DNA of 64,000 nucleotides, taken from contig JBAIAC010000059.1 of assembly GCA_037349315.1 (NCBI GenBank), positions 10,566,001 through 10,630,000 on the forward strand, written 5' to 3'. A program made the translations under genes and the position numbers. The notes beneath the pieces are model-generated. The model was not told the origin of the DNA and did not search any database. It saw nothing but the letters and a program-made list of their open reading frames with translations. Of the stretch, positions 12,521 to 24,465 are shown one piece after another; positions within the stretch are counted from its first letter, which is position 1; each line of letters opens with the position of its first letter. The stretch is from Chelydra serpentina (taxonomy: Eukaryota; Chordata; Testudines; Chelydridae).

Positions 12521-12576
12521 TTTGGTGTTTCTGTGAACATTCATGCTGTTAAACTAGAATGTTCACAGAAACCAAA
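12521..12576. repeat. Inverted repeat / hairpin
   Basis: TTTGGTGTTTCTGTGAACATTC (12521-12542) and GAATGTTCACAGAAACCAAA (12557-12576) are reverse complements apart from a 2-base insertion, with a 14-base loop. No coding potential; likely a small mariner- or hAT-like remnant. Confidence 0.8.
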
Positions 12577-12726
12577 CACAAACGGGTCAAGAACATAGGC
12601 AAAGGAAATTCATTTATTTAATATTTGCACAAATGTTTTCATAATATTTTCCCAGCTTTGTTTTGAATGTGTTCATTTGTTTGTTTCTTTCCACTTTAGT
12701 CAGTATATGATTAATATAAAAGATAA

Positions 12727-12763
12727 AAATAATACAATGTAGTAATACTGCATTGTATTATTT
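12727..12763. repeat. Short AT-rich hairpin
   Basis: AAATAATACAATGTAG and CTGCATTGTATTATTT pair at 15 of 16 positions across a 5-base loop. Too AT-rich to assign to a family. Confidence 0.7.
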
Positions 12764-12918
12764 CCTTTAAGTGTAAACTGAATTGGCAGACATGAAGTCC
12801 AATACCATGCAGTCCAGTCATTTGTTTTAATACTGTACTTACTCTACTATCAAGAAAGTTGTTATATAATTTATTTGATACCAAGAAATACCAGGGTTGT
12901 CCGTGTTCACAAATAATT

Positions 12919-12945
12919 TACACACGTGTGTGCGCACACACACAT
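12919..12945. repeat. Alternating purine-pyrimidine tract
   Basis: About 27 bases of strict pyrimidine/purine alternation, including CACACGTGTGTGCGCACACA. Simple repeat with Z-DNA-forming potential. Confidence 0.8.
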
Positions 12946-13371
12946 CTCCTGGATATTTTTCTGACACTTCTGTAGATTTATTTTCTTAATCACTTTTCTG
13001 TTGACACATTAGTTTAGATTATACCACATCAGGCAATTACCACATTATGTAGCTCAGTAAAGTGTCAAGATATGACTACATATAGTAAATGTCAAATTTA
13101 AAAAGATCAAAGTTACTTAATTTCCTATAGTGCAGTTCTTTCCTGAAAACTGACTTTGCTCAAAGGACATCATGAGTTTCCATGTTTCTCTCTCAATGAC
13201 TTATGTCAATTCTTTTTCAATTTACAGATTTAAAAAAATGTTCTAACTGCTAGTGCCACAAACTCAACCTGGGCTCTGAGAACTGAACTAGGCTCTTTCT
13301 GACTCATGCATTTTGGGGACTGAGACTGTGTTTTACTACTTTTTGAACAACCCCATGCAAAATAATTTACT

Positions 13372-13870
13372 AGGTTTAAAGGTCTGAAGGGACCATGATA
13401 ATCATCTAGTCTGACCACCTGCATTATATAGAGCACAGAACAGTAATTCCTAAATTGAGCCCGATGACTTGTGGTTGAACAAGAGCATACCTCTTAGAAA
13501 AACATCCAGTTTGATTTAAAGACTTCAGCTGATAGAGAATCAATCACATGTCTTGGTCAATTATTTCAATAGTTTATTATCATTGTTAAAAATTTGCACC
13601 TTCTTTCCAATTTGAATTTTTCTAACTTCAGCTTCCAGCCATGGGATTTTGTTACACCTTTGTCTGCCAGGTTAAAAATCTGTGAGATATTAGTCATCTT
13701 CTCCCTCTGTGGGTTGTGACTGAGACAGTGATTAAGTTACCTCTTAACCTGCTATTTGATAAACCCCTTAATCTCTCCTAGTAAAGTATATTTTTCAGAT
13801 CTTGAAACATTCTTGCAGATCCCTTCTGAACCTTCTCCAATTATACTAGTCTGTTTTATCTTGTGTACCT
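13372..13870 (-). mobile_element. CR1 LINE 3' region
   Basis: On the + strand GGTCTGAAGGGACCATGATA, then ATCATCTAGTCTGACCACCT, then blocks such as AGAAAAACATCCAGTTTGAT and CTTCAGCTTCCAGCCATGGG follow the reverse complement of the CR1 3' end. Ends about 60 bases before STK33 exon C. Confidence 0.88.
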
Positions 13871-13896
13871 GTTATTCCATGAGTGGAAAATGGTAA

Positions 13897-14058
<162 letters not shown>

Positions 14059-14289
14059 TGACAAAACAAACACCAATAATACAACAATGAACTCAGCAAA
14101 CAATGACAGTATTTTGGACCTCCTTAAGTTATTTTCTCATAAAAGTAAAATTGAGTCTAAGAAAAAAATTCACTTAAATGATTTCATGAACTAACTTCAT
14201 CTCATTATAAGTAAAATATTCTCTGCTGAATTAAAGCACTCACAGACATTTGGGAGATGTGTTGGGTTTGTTACAATTAACAGAAATGA

Positions 14290-14424
<135 letters not shown>

Positions 14425-14503
14425 TGAATTTTCACCTTCCAGCTATGGATGCTGTATCACCTCTGTCCTTTCCAATAAATAAACAGACATAGCCTCCTAT
14501 TTG

Positions 14504-14575
14504 GGTCTGATCCAATTCCTACTGAAGTCAATAGGAGTATATCCACTGACTCCAGTGGGCTTTGGATAAGGCCCT
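14504..14575. repeat. Short palindromic repeat (GGGCCTGATCCAA type)
   Basis: TCTGATCCAATTCCTACTGAAG at the left and CCAGTGGGCTTTGGATAAGG at the right form an imperfect palindrome. Lies just after exon D in the long intron. Confidence 0.6.
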
Positions 14576-14675
14576 TGATCTCTTACCAGGGCCTGAGACT
14601 GTGTTTCTTACCCAGGCAAATTTCTGTTGACTTCAAAGGGTGTTTCATCTCCATAGGGAAGTACAGAATCAGGTC

Positions 14676-14852
14676 CTAGCTGATTAAATCTCACAACATT
14701 CCTGTACTGTTGGTCAATATAATTATACCTGTTTTTTAGATGGGCAAATTGAGCCACAGAGAAATAGTGACTTTCCCTAGACAAGTGAGTTATAGAGCCA
14801 GGAAGAAAATCTAGGAGTTCCAAACCTATTCTAATCACTGCACTGTGGTGCA
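14676..14852 (-). mobile_element. MIR/CORE-SINE-like fragment
   Basis: GATGGGCAAATTGAGCCACA, then GAGAAATAGTGACTTTCCCTA, then AGAGCCAGGAAG is the minus-strand signature of MIR-like SINEs. Decayed; no intact polymerase III promoter. Confidence 0.75.
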
Positions 14853-17637
14853 GAACATCTAAACTATGAGAATATTAAACACTCAGGTGGTTATCAAAAC
14901 ACATGTACCCCATTATGCAGCTAATTGGAAGGTCAGGCAGAGGGGATGGAGATGGGGAGATAATGGTAGCCATCCTTAATTGCTCTTGCAGCTGGGCTCG
15001 TCAAGAATCATTGGCTCTGTAGGAGAGGTAGAACACCTCTATACATCACTCAGAATGAGCTACCAGTTTTTCATCACTCCTTCAGCCACAACAGAGTCAC
15101 TCCAGCAGCAATAACATGGCCCTGCTCTAGCTGAGCAGGGAGATCTCAGAGGAGACAATCATCTACTGTCGTGAATTCTTGGGGCAGGGCCACAGCTGAC
15201 CCTGACACTCTTTCAGCAGCCTGTGAAGTGTGATGACACCTATATTAATTCTGCCTTGACGTACCAAGAGAACTTCCCTGTTCTGTGCATCAGTAAACTG
15301 TGGACCTGGAAATCTGCTTTCATTGTTCGTTTGTGGCTTACCAAACTGTACATTAGTGGAGTTCTAGTGTAAATCATGTATAAGAGCTACAAAATTCAAA
15401 CAGAACATTCCCCTAATTCATAACAAACCTTTCCTTCTTTTCATATTATATATTTCTCGAACACTAGACTTAATTTACTGTGTTATTCTTCATTTAAAAA
15501 GTAGGAGAATAGTTTTTCTCAGATCTAGCTATGCATTTTCCACAGAGCCCCGTGTAAATTATTTTTATAATTACTGGTAGTAATTATGTGTCCAACACCT
15601 GCACATTTTAGTTTCAGCACAGGGCAATAACCCAGATTTTCTGTCAAGTTTGGGTTTGTATAGATAATGGGATGGATTTTAGCCCAAGATCATATTGGCA
15701 TCTGCTATCACAGACCCTGACAACAACCCCCCAGCTGCAGGAAGTCCACTGGTGAGGGGAGTGTAGTTACAGAAGGCATCTACAACCACTCCTCTGTCAA
15801 GGACGAGTGTACTGAAAAGTGGGGATCAGGGGAATTGCTGATTTAACAACCCCAGGTACAAGGTTCCAAGCATAATGTAAAGCTGTTCCCTCATGACAAA
15901 ACTCTCTGGAGCCAGTAGTGCTGCAGACAGCAATCTCTCTCCTACCACCACTCTTATAAATTAAGCTGTGGGAACGCAGAACTGACCTTTAAGAAAATAC
16001 CCATGTTAACTGACTCTGTTTAAAAAATGGGTGCATTTAACTTGGCTGTTTCCTTAAATGTAGATGGGACTTCTGTTGAATATATGCATATCTCTGTTCA
16101 GACCTGAGTCTCGCAACTGTTTTTTATTGGCTAAACTGTTTATTTAATTTACTCCAAACATTTGTTTTCTTGTACATGAGGCTCTGATATTATGGCCTTA
16201 AAAGAGGAGTAGTTAAATGTTTTTCAGTTTCCAATAAGAAACTCGCTAGATTTGCTAAGGAGTGTAGCGTGAGGAAGTGAGGACTTTCAGTGATAAGTGA
16301 TACTACTTATGTGTTGTCTTCAGTGTTCCTTAAGATGTCTGAGGGATCTGTAGCTCCTGTTTAACTTCAGTGGGAGTTGTAGGTGCCCAGTACTGAAAAT
16401 CAGGCCACTAGTTTCTACTTCATGCTTGTGCTTTGATAGCATTTTTGATTTTTGAAGTGTCTAAATCGGTAACATGAAAGTGCAATATCATGTAGAGATT
16501 TGTAGTGCATAAAAAAAAATAAAAAATTAACCCCTTGGTGCCAAGTGACACATGAGTTCCTGTGTACGAGTTAATGCATTTGGCATTACAATTTCCCACA
16601 GGAAATCTCAACCACCTGTACCCAAAAGTTATACAGTCACAAGTCCTCCTGCATAACAAAAAGTGACATGTCAAAGATAAATGAGGCAAAATAATAAACA
16701 AAATTCATTGTAGAATTACATTACACTTACAGTTAAATTAACCAACCTCAAAACCAATTTTAGATAGTAATTACCACGGAGGTTTATCTGTTGTCTGTTT
16801 CAGATGATCTGTAGTTTGGCTGTGGGCCGTGCAAAGGATTGCTGATTAATTATTTATAAATACTTATTAATACAATTTTATTTCTAGTTTTGATTATTTT
16901 TGATGTACACCATTTTGCTGCTTTTCCCAACCCTTTTCACTTTCCCATTTCATCATCTGAAAAAATAGGCAAAAAAGAGACTGGAATAGAGGAATCTTTT
17001 TAAGGTCAGATGAAGGCGAATAATTGTATGGCAACTAGGATGTTGTGTTTAAAGGATCTGCTGGTACATTATATTTTGCACGCTGTCAATATAATTCTCT
17101 TCAGGAATTTTAGAACCAATATAGTTTATTATTATGTGCATAGTTTAGTGCAGTCCTATAATTTCCTATCAACTGTTCAACCTTAGTATTTGCACACAAC
17201 CTATATTCCATTTCCTTTCAATCTAGCACTGTTTTTTTTAAGCTCGAAGGTACTACATCTCTCTTTTGCTTCACTGCCCACTGTGAGAGTGTCTGAGGTG
17301 TTTTCTCAGCACTGAGACTGGCAGAGGGTGCTGTTTCCTTTCAGACAAGGGGTTTGGATTTTCCCCTGCTATTAATGTTTTTTTCTTGGTACAGTCTGTG
17401 AGCACTATTGAAGGTGAACTCTTCCACAGTTTGGATGTTTTATCATTTTCTGGTGCTGGGATACAATTTCTCTTTGGTGAAATTACCAGTATATTATCTT
17501 ACTTGACGTGGAACCAGGAGGCACAGAATTTTTCTGAGTATAAACTTCCACACACAATGAGATTTTTCATTTCTTTTGGCTACAAACTTCTCAAAATCAA
17601 CCTTCATTAAAAAAACCTCTATCTGATTTATGACTCC
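14853..17637. other. Long-intron sequence, mostly unrecognised
   Basis: First part of the 9.8 kb STK33 intron. Only a short palindromic scrap near 16345-16410 (CAGTGGGAGTTGTAGGTGCC with AATCAGGCCACT) stands out. No exon signals. Confidence 0.5.
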
Positions 17638-17760
17638 AATTCAGCAAAACATTTAAGCACATGCTTAAACCCATCCCTATTCTGCAGATTACATAAAGGT
17701 GTGCTTCACTCCCATTTAAGTCAATGGCATTTAAGCATGTTCCTAAAGTTATACAATGCC
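17638..17760. repeat. Palindromic repeat (TTAAGCACATGCTTAA type)
   Basis: CATTTAAGCACATGCTTAAA on the left and GCATTTAAGCATGTTCCTAA on the right lie around CCATTTAAGTCAATGG. Short palindromic family; family name unknown to me. Confidence 0.55.
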
Positions 17761-17819
17761 TTAAAGCCCAGATTTTTAAATGTATTTAGGCATTGCCTCA
17801 GAAAGGAAGCTAAAGGGTC

Positions 17820-17945
17820 AGGTTGTAACCGATTCACTCTTACAATATTCCTGTAAAGTAGATCAGTATTATTTATATCTATTATATAGATGGGCAAATT
17901 GAGCCACAGAGAAATTGTGGCTTTCCCAAGGCAATTAATACATTT
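17820..17945 (-). mobile_element. MIR/CORE-SINE-like fragment
   Basis: Same signature as 14676-14852: GATGGGCAAATTGAGCCACA then GAGAAATTGTGGCTTTCCCA. The shared 20-mer suggests both copies belong to the same subfamily. Confidence 0.75.
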
Positions 17946-18071
17946 AACTGCCTTAGGAGCCTAACGCTGAGCTTCAAAAGTGATTTAGGAGCCTAAATCA
18001 TATTGACGTTCAATGAGACTTAGTCTCCAAAATCAGCTAGTTTTGCAACACTGAGCAGAACAATGACTAAA

Positions 18072-18370
18072 AGGGTATGTCTATACTTACCCGCCACGTC
18101 GGAGGAGTCCAATCGATCTTCTGGGTTCGATTTATCACATCTTGTCTAGACGCGATAAATCGAACCAGGAAGTGCTCCCCCGTCAACGCCGGTAATCCTG
18201 CTCCACGAACGGAGCAGGCGGAGTCGATGGGGGAGCCTGCGAGCCGCCGTGTGGACCAGCGGTGAGTACTGTGAAGTTCGAAATAAGATACTTCGACTTC
18301 AGCTACATTATTCACGTAGCTGAAGTCGTGTATCTTAGTTCGAACTTGGGGGGGTAGTGTGAACCAGCCT
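18072..18370. mobile_element. MITE with two long hairpins
   Basis: Left end AGGGTATGTCTATACTTACC; right end GTAGTGTGAACCAGCCT. Two internal foldbacks: GGTTCGATTTATC against GATAAATCGAACC (about 18123-18170), and 18276-18306 against 18316-18345, where GTTCGAAATAAGATAC pairs with GTATCTTAGTTCGAAC and TTCAGCTAC with GTAGCTGAA. CpG-rich relative to its surroundings, so probably fairly young. No transposase. Target duplication unclear (possibly TAAA). Confidence 0.75.
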
Positions 18371-18409
18371 AAAGAGTTTTTTAAATAGTTTAGGTACAAA
18401 AATAATCCT

Positions 18410-20272
18410 GGCAATGGTATTGGTCCATGGAAATGATAGATTTATAAATAATAATACAGAAAATGCAGAGTTGTTCAATAAATATTCCTGTTCTTTATTT
18501 GGGGAAAACCCAGATGATATAGTCTCATACGGTGCTAACACTTTTTCCATTCCACTAGTATCTCTGGAAGCTGTTAAACAGAAGCTACTAAAGCCAGACC
18601 TTTTTAAATCAGCGGGTCCAGACTCTTGCATTCAAGAGTTTTAAAAGAGCTAGCTGAGGAGCTCACAAGACCATTAACGTTGATTTTTCTATAAATCCTG
18701 GAGTACTGGGGAAGTTCCAGAAGACTAAAAAAGCTAATGGTGTGCCAGTTTTTAAAAAGGGTAAATGGGATGACCACAGTAATTGTAGGCCTGTCAGACT
18801 GGCATTGATCCCAGGCAAAATAATGAAGTGACTTATATGGGACTCAATTAGTAAAGAATTAAAGAAGGGTAATGTAATTAATATAAATCACCATGGGTTT
18901 ATGGAAAATAGATCCTCTCAGTCTAACATGATATTTTTTTATGAGATTATACATTTGGTTGCTAAAGATAATAGTGTTGATGTAGTATATTTAGACTTCT
19001 GTAAGGCTTTGACTTCACAACATTTTAATTAAAAATCAAGAAGGATGTAAAATATAACCTGACACACATTTAGTGAATTAAAAACCGGCTATAGGTTTCA
19101 AAATGTAATTGTAAAGGAGGAATCATCACCAAGCAGGTCTTTTTCTAGTGGGTTGCACAGGGATCGCTTCTTGGCCCTATCCTTAACATTTTTATCAATG
19201 ACCTGGAAGAACACACATCATCATCACTGATAAAGTTTTCAGGTGAACCAAAAATTGGGGGAGTGGTAAATAATAAAGATGACAGGTCACTGATTCAGAG
19301 CCCTCTGGGTCACTTGGTAAACTGGGCACAAGCAAACAGCATGTGTTTTAATACGGCTAAATGCAAATATATACATTTAGGAACAAAGAGTGTTGGTCAC
19401 ACTTCCAGCACAGCAGACTCTATCCTGGGAAACAGTGAATTTGAAAAAGATTTGGTAATTGCAGTGGATAGTCAGCCGAACATGAGCTCCCACTCCATGC
19501 ATCTGATGAAGTGGGTTCTAGCCCACGAAAGCTTATGCCCAAATAAATGCGTTAGTCTCTAAGGTGCCGCAAGGAAACCTCATTGTTTTTGCTGATACAG
19601 ACTAACATGGCTACCACTCTGAAACCAATGTTACAATGTGACTAAAAGAACTAATGCGATCCTGGGATGCAAAAACAGGGGAATCTCGAGTAGGAGTAGA
19701 GAGGTTATTTTACCTCTCTATTTGAGACTGGTGTAATCATTGCTGGACTACTGTGTTCAGTTCTGATGCCCACAATTTAAGAAGGATGTTGATAAATTGG
19801 AGACGGTTCAGAGAAGAGCCACAAGAACGATTAAAGGATTAGAAAACATGCTTTATAGGGATAGACGCAATGTGCTTAATCCATTTAGTTTAAAATAGAA
19901 GGTTAAGAGGCGACCTGATTACAGTCTGTAAGTATCTACATGGGGAACAGATATTTTAAAATGGGCTTTTCAATCTAGCAGAGAAAAATATAACATGAAC
20001 CAATGGCTAGAAGTTGAAGCTGGACAAATTCAAACTGGAAGTAAGGTGCACACTTTTAACAGTGAGAGTAATTAACCAATGGGACAGTTTACCAAGGGTC
20101 CCATCACTGGCAATTTTAAAATCAAGATTGACTGTTATTCCCTAGGAATTATTTTGAGGCTATTTTATGGCATGTATTATATAGGAGATCAGACTAGAGG
20201 CTCACAGTGGTCCCTTCTGGCCTTGGAATGCATGACCTTTCAAATTCCAGGCGAAGTGTTTAGCTAAATAGG
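18410..20272 (+). pseudogene. CR1 LINE ORF2 remnant (reverse transcriptase), with 3' end
   Basis: A long, decayed + strand copy of the CR1 second open frame. Frame-shifted pieces are recognisable in order: a linker with FNKYSCSLFGENPDD; SAGPD at the start of the reverse transcriptase fingers; a HGFMENRSSQSN-like block; VVYLDFCKAL, where the family's active-site neighbourhood has YLDFSKAFD; INDLEE; then VNWAQANSMCFNTAKCKYIH. The 3' end GGCTCACAGTGGTCCCTTCTGG and the terminal GCATGACC are also present. Multiple stops and frameshifts make it non-functional. A younger repeat interrupts it at about 19493-19636. Confidence 0.9.
19493..19636 (+). mobile_element. Interspersed repeat fragment with hammerhead-like fold, nested in CR1
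   Basis: The CR1 read ...CATGAGCTCCCA stops here and resumes at TGTGACTAAAAG, so this is an insertion into the older LINE. The insert carries CTGATGA (19503-19509), a 6-bp stem GTGGGT/GCCCAC, GAAA (19527-19530), then GCTTATGCCCAAATAAATGC and a conserved tail ACTAACATGGCTACCACTCT. I recognise it as a very abundant amniote/reptile repeat but cannot name its family with certainty; a Penelope-like origin would fit the fold. It seems to be only the 3' portion of a longer element. Confidence 0.7.
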
Positions 20273-20879
20273 GAAGGACTGTTGAATCAGGGCTCTACAG
20301 AGAAGTCACTCCCTTCATTAAATAACCAAAGGAAAAACATTAGTGCTATTAGAAAAACCTATGTGCTTCTGCTGCACAGGAAACACGATGTGGAGGCACC
20401 ACAGGAGGCCCACCCTGCTTCTGTGCCACAAAGCACAACTCTCCATGGACTCTGTTCTGGTTCATGGGCGTGGTAGAGAGATGAAACGTGGAAATGGTAG
20501 AGAGACGACCTAGAACCACTGGAAAAATCCCCAGTGGGATGGGGATGGTAAATAGTTGAGGTTGGAAACCCAAGTGGAAAGGCCACCTCTGAAGACATAG
20601 ACAGAAAGGCACAAAGGCTTCCACAGCCAAGAAAGAAAGAACTGTCTGCAATTAGAGCAGATATTAAAGTCCTAACAGAGTTTAAGATGATGAAAACAGA
20701 TAACCATATCAAATTAACAGCACTTCAGAAGGAGGTGACAAAATGCTGGGTTTAAAAAAAAGGTCTCCCTATATATCAAATGGATGCTAGACAGATGGAC
20801 AGAGACAAATAATGAATTATATAATACTTAAAGAGAACATCATAAAAAGTGAATGTGGGAAAACTTAAATATAAAAACA

Positions 20880-20985
20880 GCTTAGCTAATGGGACAGATT
20901 GCCAAGGGAGTTGGTGGAATTGTCATTATTACTGGTAATTACTACTAGACTTGATCCATCTCTATCAGGAATAATGATAAGGACA
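20880..20985 (+). mobile_element. CR1 LINE fragment
   Basis: AATGGGACAGATTGCCAAGG then GAGTTGGTGGAATTGTCATT matches the CR1 ORF2 C-terminal region (WNRLPRELVES). Short and decayed, 600 bases after the large CR1 copy. Confidence 0.65.
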
Positions 20986-23900
20986 GTATCAGTTCTGGAA
21001 AAATGCAAAGGAGTGATGTGATAAGGTAAAATGTCCAGGAAAGGGATAAGAACTACCTGTCTGTCACATAGCCCAACCAGGTATTTAAGGAAAAGGTATG
21101 TCCTTTTTCTGGGGGCTGAGAGAGGCAAGGGGAAAGTCTCTGGAGACTGCATCCTCTGTTGGTCAGGGAAATTGCTTTGTTTTAGTGTTTGTTTGAACAA
21201 TAAATTGTGCCCAGAGGCAGACGCCTGCAATAGACTCAGGCATGGCACTAGTTTTTTCCTGGGATGGTGAGATAGCTCACCAGCTTACACAGAGACTAAA
21301 TGACCCATCTGACAATCATTTTAACCCTGTGACTTCTGTGATTCTATAGCGCATGCATTTGAAAAGAGTGATGAGGGTCAAAGCATTTAAAACAGAGATG
21401 GGAGTTGGTCTCTCACAGACATCTTTTATGCTACAACTGAGTTCAGAACTTGGTTTCCACATTTTTCCACTAGATGCAAAATAGTATATTTTATTAATAA
21501 CACATTTCAAGAAGAGAAGCAGTTGTACAGTGCTCTCTACAATAATTTTTCCAGTTACTTTCCCTTCTGCTCTTACGAACTATGTTTGCTAGGTGATTTT
21601 ATTGCTGTCTTCGCAAGTTTATCCCATGTTAGTTATTTTATGTTTATATTGCATTTGCTGTGGATGAGAAGCTCCTGCCTCTTTTAATTAACATATCTCT
21701 TATATATTGACAGATGTAGTCAGAGTTCTCTTAGCTAATCATTGTCTCTCACTTCACTCTGAATGGAAAATCATCATAAAAATGAGTGTTTTTGTCACAT
21801 TAAGTATGTGCGAGGCAACATGTTTGTCCCCCACGCCTGGTTATATGTTTATTCTGTTCATTTTTAAAAAAAAATGCTCCATAGCTTCTTAACCCTAAAA
21901 TTCCTTCGGGTGCACCACATTTATCAGTCTATTTAAAGTTTTTATCTGCCTCTGTCAGCTTTCCTTGTGGTGTCAGTAGCATTTCTGAACATGTTTAGAC
22001 ATCTATTTCTTCAACTTAGTACATCTCCAGCCTGATTTGAAGACTCCACTATTATTTCTATATTGTGACTGAAGACAGGCTCTTTCTCAACAGCTGACAG
22101 GATTTTGCCTGTGCTTGAGTGCTACCCTGGCAATATACAGTTTTGTTTCCTTATAAAGAATTAGTCATGACTTCCCCCATATTTTCATTCAAAGAAGTGC
22201 TTCCCTGTGTTAACTCCTAATGACTTGAAGTCTTATAGGAATGGAGGGAACTTAGCGCTTGCAGCAGATACGTGGCACTTTTTATCATCAGAGGGTCAAA
22301 GCCTATATTTTGAACTATTGAGTTCCCTTCTGCCATTGCCTTTTCTTGTGCCCAGTTCCCTTGCCCTTATTGTGTGCGGAAGTGTATTTTTCAATGTTTT
22401 AATTGCTTTTGAGGGGAGTTTTTGTTCTTTTGGTTTTTTTAACTCTCAGATTCACAGAATCAATTACCAGTTAAACTGAAAAGCATTTAGTGAAATTGTT
22501 AGTCCTGGTTATATCAGTGGCTCATTCTTTTTACTGTAACCCAGTTTTTATCTCCCACTGTGGTTTCTGATCAACATACTCCAGACCTCTCTGCTTCCTC
22601 TTGAAAATTCTTACTGATGAACCTTTAATTTTCCTGAGTTTTCTGTAGTGGGGCAGGTTGGCACTTAAGATCAGCAATCTAGTGGTGCTCACTAAGCTGA
22701 AAGTATGTGTCCTTCTAGATATGTGCTGGTTGTCTTCATGGAGGAAATACCGCATCTTACATTATTCACAAACAACTGGACATCTCTTCATTTTGTGTCT
22801 TGAATCTTACTGAAACACACACTCTTAAAACCCAAACAGAAAAAGCTGAAAAGGAAGACAAAAGAAAATGAAACAATGTAAAGACAGCCAGTTAGTAATC
22901 CACCACTCTCTTTACCCACAATTAGCACCAGATGCTACCCAATTAAACTCAACAGGTGTTCAAATGAGCCAACACAGACAATTAACTTAAATGATTCCAC
23001 TTTCTTAAAAATTGTCAGAATACAAACTCCCACTTCTCTTTATGTGCTATATAATTATCTGGAGCTCTTTAAGGCCTAGATTTTTTTTTAAAAGGCCTAA
23101 ACTCAGCTTCTGATGTTGTGGGTACAATTCAATGTATTTAACGGCCTGATTGTGCCTGCAAATGAGGTAGTTAGTTTAGTGTCTGTGCCATCCATTTTGC
23201 CCACATTTAATTGCAGATTTAAGTAAATGAATCCATTCCTAGTTTACTCGGCACATGTGCCCTATTTCACACAAAAGAAATTCATTCCAGGCACTAACAC
23301 TCAAGTATAAAAAGACAAAGTCTGAGTCCAAACTCTTAATTGACATATTGTGTCTAGCAATTAGATCGAGGACTTGGAGTAAGGATTCATGTATTCTGCT
23401 TCTTACTCTGCCATTGATTCACTATATGACTTTGGACAAATCACATGCTCTGTGCCTCAGTTTACCTATCTGTTCCAAGGAGATAAATTAAACTGCACAA
23501 CAATTCTGTATTTCCAATTAATGCTAGTAAAACTCTGAGATTCTCAGATGCCAGGTAGTATATATACAGAGTATTATTTATTATTTGAACTCCTTTCAAA
23601 AACTCAGCAGAAAGACAAATTTTACTCTTCAAAGCAAACCTGCCTTGCACATGTCGTACATTTTAACTTCTCTCCAAACTTTCAGAATCACAACACATAG
23701 AGAGGAAATGTATGAATTAATAGTATAGGCTTTACAAAATTGCACAAGCAAGGTGAAGTGATGGTAAATAGAATAATTATTTAGGTTCCTGTAGTCTCCT
23801 CTGCCTCCCTGAGCAGAGGGAACAAGAGCCTGATGGATCTAAAAAAGGGCAGCACTGCCTCCACAGCACTGTTTCCTCTGACCCCATAAAAGTTCCCCCA

Positions 23901-24219
23901 CTCTTTGTGGAGGTTCCATAAGAGTTCAGGCTGTACTGTTTGTTTCTGGTCCAAATATTTTGCTTGCATTGGGGTGGGGGAGGTTCAAACCATGCCCCTC
24001 TCTTGAGAAAACAGTGCCATAGTAGTTTTAAATAGAAGACATGCTGACATTTATTTACTGTATTTGGGATCTCAGTCAGGTAGAAAACAATACAAAAACA
24101 CGTGTTTTCAGATATGGAGCTTACGGCAAATAGGCAAATTACTTTGGTGTTAAATTTTCTTATGTTGTGTGTTCTAGAGTCAATAAGTGAAAAAAACAAA
24201 CCCCATTGTTACCATGTAG
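20986..24219. other. Long-intron sequence, mostly unrecognised
   Basis: Second part of the 9.8 kb intron. Apart from the MIR-like copy (23345-23530) nothing is identified. The ORFs in this stretch are short and featureless. Confidence 0.5.
23345..23530 (+). mobile_element. MIR/CORE-SINE-like copy
   Basis: TTCTTACTCTGCCATTGATT, then CTATATGACTTTGGACAAATC and TGTGCCTCAGTTTACCTATC are the plus-strand core and tail of a MIR-like SINE. About 700 bases before STK33 exon E. Confidence 0.8.
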
Positions 24220-24465
24220 GGTGAAACACATATTGTCCAGAGACCATTTAATGTCCTAGAGCTGATGAAGGAATGGAATAACAGCCTGGACATTGGTGAA
24301 GTTTGCAATGTGGAAGAAGAACTGAATAGTCCATCTACTGCATTGAATCAGGATAACATGATTGAGGAGCAGGAAAGTCCTGTTAGCAGCAATGGCAACT
24401 CAGAGGTTGGTGCAGAAATTGAAACAGAGAGTGGGAGCAGCAAATCCTGTACACCAACAAAACAG
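24220..24465 (+). CDS. STK33: STK33 coding exon E (C-terminal tail, acidic)
   Basis: An 82-codon exon in phase 0 at both ends, acceptor ACCATGTAG and donor CAG|GTATGC. It opens GETHIVQRPFNVLELMKEWN, matching the conserved linker after the STK33 kinase domain (human NVLEMMKEWKNN). The remaining ~60 residues are acidic and Ser/Asn-rich (many E, S, N; e.g. EEQESPVSSNGNSEVGAE), with no fold evident, and look intrinsically disordered. The tail diverges fast in this family, so only the first third aligns by eye. Reading on past the donor meets a stop within a few codons, which supports splicing here. Confidence 0.93.
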
